Source of the DNA: Mytilisepta virgata
Taxonomy: Eukaryota; Mollusca; Bivalvia; Mytilida; Mytilidae
Direction: 5' to 3'
DNA length: 64,000 bases
NCBI GenBank assembly: GCA_028015205.1
Contig: CM051516.1
Coordinates: forward strand, 56,858,230-56,922,229
The notes beneath the pieces were generated by a model. It saw nothing but the letters and a program-made list of their open reading frames with translations. It was not told where the DNA came from and ran no database searches. Made by a program: the position numbers and the translations under genes. Below, piece by piece: positions 45,407-54,400 of this stretch. Position 1 is the stretch's first letter. Every line of letters begins with the position of its first letter.

Positions 45407-48400
45407 AATGTTCTTTTTTGTAATTTCAGTTACGTTTTAACGCTACACATTGGAATACTCTAAATAAGTTTTCGAATTCAAGTTTAACAAAATTCTCGGA
45501 TTTTCTTCCTACAATAATCAGAGCGTCTAAAAGCGACAATACTTTGAAACAATACAATTCCAATTTTCAAAGGTTTAAGTCCTGGTGTTCAAGATATAAT
45601 TTGCCTTTTTTACCTACGACAGTTTGCTCGCTAGCTTTGTACTTGTCTTACTTAATTCAGCGTGGAGTTTCTACTGCGGTTCTTAACGCAACTTTTTACG
45701 CAGTCAAATGGGAGCATGACATGAATTTACTTTCTGGAGGAATTTTTGAAGATCAGTTGATCAAAATGATCATGGACGGAGGCATCAAACTTCTGTCTAA
45801 ACCTGTAAATAGGAAAGAACCCATTACACCGGATATTTTGAAAAAGGTTGTCGCAGAGTACGCAAACCAACACAGTTTAAAAGATTTAAGAATTTGTTGT
45901 ATAATGTTGCTTAGTTATGCTGGATTCTTACGTTTTGATGAGCTTTCGCATTTACAAGTCCAGCACGTTAAGTTTCTCCCTTCTCACCTTGAAATTACTT
46001 TAGATAAAAGTAAAACTGATGTTTACAGGCAGGGAAATTTGATTATAGTTGCTAGGACAGACAATGCTACTTGTCCTGTAAATATGTTGGAGAAATATTT
46101 TGAAGTTGCAGGTTTTGATGTTGATAAAGACAGAGATGAATTCATTTTTCGTTCACTTAGTTTTTTCAAGTCTTCAAACTCACATAAGTTATGCAAGAGC
46201 AATAAACCTATATCGTACACAAGAGCGAGGGAAATTGTTTTGGAAGTTTTAGAACAATTGGGGTTAGATAAGAAAAAGTATGGCTTGCACAGTTTTAGGA
46301 GTGGAGGGGCTTCGCAAGCCGCTAGTGAGGATATTCCTGATAGGTTGCTTAAATCGCATGGCAGATGGAAGTCCGAAAGAGCGAAAGATGGATATATTAA
46401 GGAAAGTTTAAAGAACAAGCTAGTAGTTTCAAAGAATTTGGGCATTTAATTAATGTAATTATTAATAACGCAATTTTCATCTCTATCAACGCTAGCTTTT
46501 AGTTCCCTTTGTTTTTTGTCGAATCTGGTCTCTGTGTGGAGCCATATCCAATATTTTGTCTTGTTTAATTTGTTTACAAAAGAACAGCTTTATGTTCGGA
46601 TGAGCGAAGCGAAGTAGAACATAAATTTATTTCTTTTGGTTATAAAGTTTTCCTTTTCTTTTATAAAGCTTTTGTTCATTCATACAATGAAAACGTACTT
46701 TTGTCTGTCCAGATTTTGCCGCCGAAAAAGTTCAGCATGCTTTGACCCCTTGAGTCAGTATATAAGGTTTCGCACCAGAGAATTTCAGTTTGTCGAGGTT
46801 TTCCACACAACCAGAACACTACGATTTAATTTTTGTACATTAACAGTTTGTATTTTTAATTGTAGATTTCCATGAGGTGCAGATCGAGCGGATGAGTTCA
46901 AGACATTTTTTATTATTATTAATAAATCTGGTCTCTGTGTGGAGCCATATCCAATATTTTGTCTTGTTTAATTTGTTTACAAAAGAACAGCTTTATGTTC
47001 GGATGAGCGAAGCGAAGTAGAACATAAATACAATTAACATCAACACTTGGAGCATGACAGAAAATCTCAGAAAAAAGAAAGATTTCTTTTGGAAGTGGAG
47101 TAAATATAAGAAGTTCAAGTTTACATTACCCATGGAAGTTCGGCTTGTCAAGTAGGCGATCAACCAACTTTTCAAATTTTTTTAATACCCCAGAAAACCC
47201 ATAACATTAGAAAATAAATATGATTTTAATTTTTTTTTTTCATATTCTGCCCTCATAATTAATGATTATCTCACTAACTCTCCCAGCAACAAAATTTGTT
47301 TTACAGTGTTCTCTCCACTTTCAGGTCTAATAGAAAGTAACTTTGGTATACCATTTGATTTTATGGAATGAAATCAAAATAATTTAAAATTGAGGAGTTT
47401 AATGTTCAATCTCAATTTTGATATCCTGCCAAAATACTTTTTTAAAATTTTCATTGTATATTTCAAATATTCTTTTTTCTTTCCAGTTCTTTGTGCCAAA
47501 TGTTCACATATTTTGTTCTGATTTGTTTTTGTTGGATTTACGTTGCATATGCATGAAAGAAAAAAATTTGAAGAGTATATACTTTGCCTTGAAAATATCA
47601 AAATATGGTTCATTAAATGAATTACTAATGCATTTCTTGGTAAGACAAAGGGGACAAACAGAAAATCTGAGAGGTCAAGAAAAGGGGCCTAAAAAGGCTA
47701 AATCTTTGTTCAGCTGGGGAGCTCTTATGCGGCCTATTATGAAAATTCTTCCTCCTATTTCTTACTGAAACACTGGCAGTCATGACATTTTTTGATGGAA
47801 CAGTTGTCTGTGGAAAATAAGACTAAAGAAATAACCTGTAGTAAAATAAAAAGAATCTTAGGCTAAACTTTTTTCAGGCACTCTGCTTCAAATATTCTTA
47901 TTGTAAAATAGGTACCAAAATATATGGTAGGTCATGTTAATAGAGTTAAAATTTTATGTAATGTAAGTGCCCTTTTTGAAAAGGTGTCCTTTACGTTTTT
48001 TAAATTTTCCAATGGAAAAATAGTTTGGCAAGATATGGTAGAGGGAAAGCACCTTCTATTGACCTCCAAACAGTAACAAAGGAAACTATAGTTTGCTGTC
48101 AACAGCAGCTGGACAGCTTGTCCAAGCATTGTTTATGACAGATACTTAGTTATAGACAGTGGTTCTCTATGTATTTAGGCTTTGATCATACCAAGAAGGC
48201 AAATTATTTTTCTGTAGATCTGCACCAAGGTTTGTGAAACAATGTTTCAATTCGGCTATGGTAAATGAAAGCTTTGAAAGAAAATTTGAGAGGACTCCCT
48301 TAAAATAAAATAAAAATTTCAAATTTTTAATTCTGTAATGAAATAAACTTTATAGTAAATTAAGAAATAAGTTTGTTTTGATTAGGTATTAGTTTAGCAG

Positions 48401-51400
48401 TAAGTTACTTTTTTAGATGCCTGGTAATGAAGGAATGAGTGGAAGGTTTGGTGGTCAGGAAGGGATTGAAGAATTACAGATGCCAGAAGAGGGAGCAGAC
48501 AGAATGGTAATGTATTCTCAACATAAATTTATATCATCAATGCTGTGGTAAAATTTTGACTATTTATAGATGACTATGGGAATTAATTTTATTTTCTTTA
48601 ATGAATTCATTGTTTCTGATAGTTCAAAAGTCAAAATTACCACATATTAATGAAGGAAAAATGAATTTGTTATCAGATTCATTCTTTCATTATTCTAACA
48701 TGCATTTGTAAAGGAAGATGAAGTTTAATGACTAAATTATTGTCAACAGGAATTTCATCTTTCTTAAACACCATTTTCTTTTAAATACTATCTTCAAACT
48801 AAGAACTCTTTTAGCTAAACAAGAAGCCTAGCTATACAACTTGAAAGTAAAAACATATGGTTCTTGTTTATGAAAAGAATTCTTTGTTTGTAAATAAGGA
48901 GAAAGAAGAAAAGTACAAAGGTAAGTTCTGTTTACACAGATAAACATCTCTTTTTGTTGTTTATTATTTTATTGATTTGCAATGAATTGACATGTATAGA
49001 ATGAGAGGAAAGTACACTACAACACAAAGAATATGAAATATAATTGATGATATTATTGACTAAAATAAGTTGTGTCCCTTGCATCAGGTGCTCATAAATT
49101 AAAAAAAAAATATAAAAAATTGATGTGTAGGTACATTTCAGCTTTACCATTTACTTTTTGTGTTGCTTTGGATCATTTAGTTCTAAAGCAGTATTGACAC
49201 ACATTTTGTAGGTGATACAACTTCGCTTTACTACAGTAATATGCTGGCCATTGATCATTTTGCTGTCTTTTGAGGTGTTGAAAACCAACAAGGGAATTAA
49301 AATTTGTTCAGAGGACTGAAAAATACCAAATTATCAGGGATTTAATCAAACAATTGGACAATGATTCTACGTATTGACTGTGTCTATACTTCAGTGGTAT
49401 TACACCTGTGCTTACAGTATAGTTCTAAATGTTCATCCAATTTTCCTGTAAACTGAAAATTGGTTAAATTTCCGCATTAAAGCAATCCTGTTTATATATT
49501 GTAAAGTTCCTTATATAATCAGATGTTGCATTTATATGTGATTTTTCTGCAAAATTGATGTTTGTGAATCTTTCACCTTTCATGTGAATCACTGCTCCAG
49601 CAAATGCATAATTATGTAAATATTTGTAGCTTTGGTGTAAATGTGTTACGATTGCATACAGATTCAGTGTGCTAATTAAAGTTCTATCACTGCTCTTCTA
49701 AATAAGGTATAACACTATACAGTCATTTGTTAATTACTAGTATTAATAGTAATGTCAGAGATTGATTTAGTTAATGAAGATTTTTTGCATTGAAATTAGT
49801 AGCAAAAAAAAATATACAGTGTATCTAAAAATATTTTGCAAGATTAAAGCCTTGTATACATATGGACTTCATATTAAGTTCGAGAAAATCTCTTCAGTAG
49901 CTTTACAATTGGTGCCATAGGCATATGTGTAAATTGTTGATATATTATACTGGAGGTACTGGGGCAGTATGTTTGAATATAAGAAGTGATGCCTTGATTA
50001 CTCTCATCTCAATTCATTACATTTGAATGGTTTTGTACATCAAGATGTATTGCCAGTAGGTAAAGCTGAAATGTACACTAATGATAAAATGATTTAAATA
50101 TAAAAGTGTATATACATACATTAATAATTACAGTCAATAAGTATAAAGTATTATTGTTATAAAAAAGGGTTAATACAGCAGTATTTTCAGTATGTGATAT
50201 CCTTCTACTTGAAATAAATCATAACATGGATTACACATTTACGTGAGCGTATTGATTGTAATTTGAATACAAGTTGGGAGAATTTCTCAATTTATAAGAA
50301 TAAATGGAATCAACTGACAATAGCAAATTTCAAAATAAGGAAGAAACAAGAATATCATTTCATAAATGACCTTCCTCAGACTAACCTTGCTGATAATGTA
50401 AATTTTCATTAGTCTACTGAAGGAACATAACAGTGTTTTTCAAGATTTTTGTAGAGAGAAAAAATGTCATTCGTGGCATGTGGTACTTTCTGGAGCTATA
50501 CTACTGGCAAAATTACATCAACAGGAATGAAGTCAATATAGATTGAATAGACAAAAAAGAAAAAAATATTTAAAAGGAACCCATACATTAACAATTGACC
50601 AATATATTTAGGAAGTCTATTGCTGTTTCAGTTAAGTGTCTGTTCAGTTTTTTGATGATTTAATAAACCATCAATTTTGATTTCTAACCCGAATAAAGTC
50701 TTTATTATTTGATTCAACTGTCTAATAACTTAATCAGTTAATAGAATCTGGTGAATTCTGAAATCCAAAAACAATCATGAAAGAGTTGTCCAACAAGTTA
50801 CATGTATGAATACATACTTCATGTAGTAGGTACATGTATTGCACAGGTCATAATTTTACACTAAATATCAAAATCTAGAAATGGGGGAAGGCATATTTTG
50901 TACCAATATACAACTAATTTGCAATTTTTCAAATGTCTTAATGCATTACATAACATCTGATTTTGACTTTATATTTTCAAAACATTTATTTCAAATAAAT
51001 CATACATTGTAACTGCTGACAAAGAATGTTGTTTTGAGACAACCTTAAAAAGTTAGGTAATGTTTCCATGTTAACAGTCATAATTAATAAAAAGAAAAAA
51101 AAACATGATGAAATGAGACGTTTTATTTTACATGCGTAGATCAAACTCAATTTTTTTTTGATATGCATCTAGTAGGCGAATATCATCTCCCGGTACCATT
51201 GTCTTTGCTTGCAATGAAAGTTTGTATAATGTGCTGGTTCACAGTGTTTATGACATCATGTTAACCATAGATTATGTGCCAAAAGTAGATGTCTGAAAAT
51301 TTTCATTACTTTTCTTAAGATAATTAATTGCAGGATAAAAACAATATATGAATATGGTCATAAATATACAATTTATTTGTACTCTCCTGAAACAGGTGTG

Positions 51401-54400
51401 AAATGTTCTGTTAAACTCGCATTTCTACCTGTCTCTGAAGCTCGTACAAATAAATTGTTCCAACAATGTACATTTATTGTATTTGTATTTCAGCACTATT
51501 TATCACAGATGTTGTTTAATGACTAAAATATAAAAATTATATCAATAGTTGTACAAAATTCTGCTTTAAATGATTTACTTGAAACATCTTTTAAATTCAT
51601 GAGAAGTGTGTCTTTCAAAATAATCAATCTACCTGTGAACTTCCTTAGTGAATAAAAGCATTTAGATTAACACAGAAGAGTGTACAAGATAAAAAAAATT
51701 ATTCTTGATGATGTAAAAAATGTATTCCAGTATAAAAAATAATGGGAAGTTCAGAAGAGGGGGGAGGGGGGTTATAATCTACCAATGCATATTTTGTGTA
51801 CAGTCTACTTTAATTATTGTTGCAAAACTTACAAGTTTGTGCAAAAGGGATGACAAAACTCTTCAGGACTTGCAATCCAATTTGTTCATGAATAATTTTC
51901 CTGGACTACTATAATTTCAACTTTTTTACTCTGAGTGATTTCTCAAAATTTTGCTATATGTAGACACTTTTTCAAGGTGTTAATAAAGAAATAAAAGTAT
52001 ATATTCCATTATGTAGAATATTTCTCACTGTTACCTTGATATTCTGTTTTAAATTTGATAAAATATCTTGTTTCAAAGTTTAAGTGCATAAAAATAAAAT
52101 ATGTATGAATTTTTTTATGAATACCAACTCTTGAATTAATTGAAAAGTAACTTGACAGCTGCTTAAATCAAGTGTAATGAAATGAAAAGTGAATGTTTGT
52201 CAACATATGTATGACAATTTGGCTAGTGACAATAGTCATCTTGAAGGGTTAAAAAAAAAACTGACCGAGAAATAAAAAAATTTGATTTTATCCAGTTTAG
52301 GTCTATTGATATTAGCTTGGAGTTAATGCTGATGTAAATTTCTTCATTGTACATGTTATGAAATTCATTCTCTACAAAAAGCCAGTGGTGTTTGTGCTTT
52401 CGTTGAAGTAATTTGACCTTTATAATGAGGTTAAATAGTCAAGTACAATTGTATTTGACTTGTTTTGAAAGAACAAAAATCATGTTGATCAAATGACCAG
52501 TTTTTTTTTTTTTTTTTTTTTTTACATCTTCATATTAATCTTTGCATTTTTATAAATTCACTATTTCAAGTTTAATTTGCATATGTACATATATATTGAA
52601 AAATTGGTTGTCAAACATTCCCAAAGAGCCGAAATCAAATGTTGTACAATGTGTTATTGTGTGAACATAAAATTGAACAACAAAATGATATGATTGGTTT
52701 ATTGTTTGAAAGTTGCTGCCAAGATTAATTTGGTTTTATGTACCGAATCATGAAAATGAAATAAAAATGTATAAAGAGACCAAAAACAACATAAAAAGTT
52801 TGAAGTATCAGAATGTAAATATCAGAAGATTCGTAGCTTAAACATCAATATATATATCATAGTATGTGCAAAAAAAAAAGTGGTTAGTAAAATATAAATG
52901 ATGGACATTCCAGCATTGATTAACAAAAAGGTCAGTTTAACTATAGAGTAACATGATGGAGTACAGTTTAATCATTGAAGTGAATGTGCATGAAATCAAC
53001 TGATAAAATATTAATAAACAAAAGGCATTAATTAGAAAAATAAAAATAAATAAATAAATTCTTGATTGTATGAAGAGCACCTACAAAAGGGGCTGAAAAC
53101 TCTCAAAAACAGATATTTTTTGAACAGTTTCTGAATTAGAAGACTTTAACAAATGTTTTCAGCCTCTTTGATGCAAGGGACCTAAATGAATGTATTATAT
53201 GTGTTGTGTTGTTTATTGACTTAAATGCTTTGTGACTATAATTTATGACAGAGTTATTTTTCAGACAATTGATGTGATGGAAAACAGATTTAAAGCATTG
53301 TTACCTGTTGTGTTTAGCATATTTTATTGAGAGATGTTTGAAACGTAGGGGTAGACAATTATCAAATACTTGCTTAAAGAATTGAAACAATGTATATTAA
53401 ACCTAAACCAGAACTGGGACTGTAGTTGATGTTCAGGACAACATATATGTATGAAATCTTGTTGTTTAATAATGTAAGACTACTAGAAATTCATTTGCTA
53501 AAATTTGAGTAAAGTAGATAAATTTCTTGCAGTATCATGTTTGTACCATACAAAAAAAAATGGTATTTACAAATTGAAACAACTAAATTGTTTTGTCAGA
53601 AATCAAATCTTGTAAATAAACCGATGAATCGTTCAGCAAATGAAGAATCCAGTTCAAATCTGGATTTATATTTACATTTATTGTTTTGAAGAGATGGAAA
53701 CAAATGTGTACAGTGTTTGGTGCAATATGTCAAAACCGTGGGCAAAAATCCTTGAGTACTGTGCAATTGTGATTTGAATTTCTTGAATACTAGATCAGTT
53801 TTGGATCACAGTTGTTTTGGTATTTTTACTGGTATTTACATGAACATCGTTGTTCAATGTACATCACATTTTCTTGTAATGACGCATTCCATTACTTGTT
53901 GGGGTCAAGGGTCTGAAAACAAAGCGAATAGTAAAATTTTGATGTTGATTTTCTAGAAGCTGGTGTAGGTAATGAATTTCAGTGTTTTATAAGCCCTTGT
54001 ATAAAATGGATTAATGGATTTCTGAAATTCATCTGAATTTTTGACGTAATAAATTCTAAGGAACTCAAAAAGTAGTCTACAAATTGCTAGTCATTTGTTT
54101 AATTGAACAAACAAGTTATGTATATAGTATAAAGTGAACCTGTGTTTACAGTCTCATAAAATTGTAATGAAAACATGAAACATGTGTCTTGTTGATAGCT
54201 GATAGAAGAAATGATTTTGAAAATTTTCTTTCTTTTTTTTTGTTTTTTGTTTTTTTTGTTTTTTTTTTAAAGATGAGATCTATAAGATGGTTAAAGTTGA
54301 AATAGTTTAAACTATAAATCTCCTTAGAAATGGTATTTTATTGAAGAGTTGTGACAATTTTTGAATTTGGTTGGAGAAATACATTTTACGGCCTGAGAAG

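Larger units (their letters stand above)
41616..47029 (+). mobile_element. Ngaro-like (DIRS-order) tyrosine recombinase retrotransposon, apparently intact
   Basis: Full structure A1 (41,616-41,826), ORFs, B1 (46,522-46,626), A2 (46,622-46,832), 92-bp spacer, B2 (46,925-47,029). A1 and A2 (211 bp) read as identical, as do B1 and B2 (105 bp). Such split direct repeats characterise Ngaro/PAT-type elements, and B1-A2 equals the predicted B2-A1 circle junction. It encodes gag, RT-RNase H and tyrosine recombinase, all open. No target-site duplication is expected, and none is evident. It is inserted in DBHS intron 6 in the sense orientation. Confidence 0.88.

Noticed and set aside
45544..46449. Phage or bacterial integrase
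   Set aside because: The recombinase sits with RT-RNase H and split direct repeats, the Ngaro/DIRS arrangement; no bacterial context.
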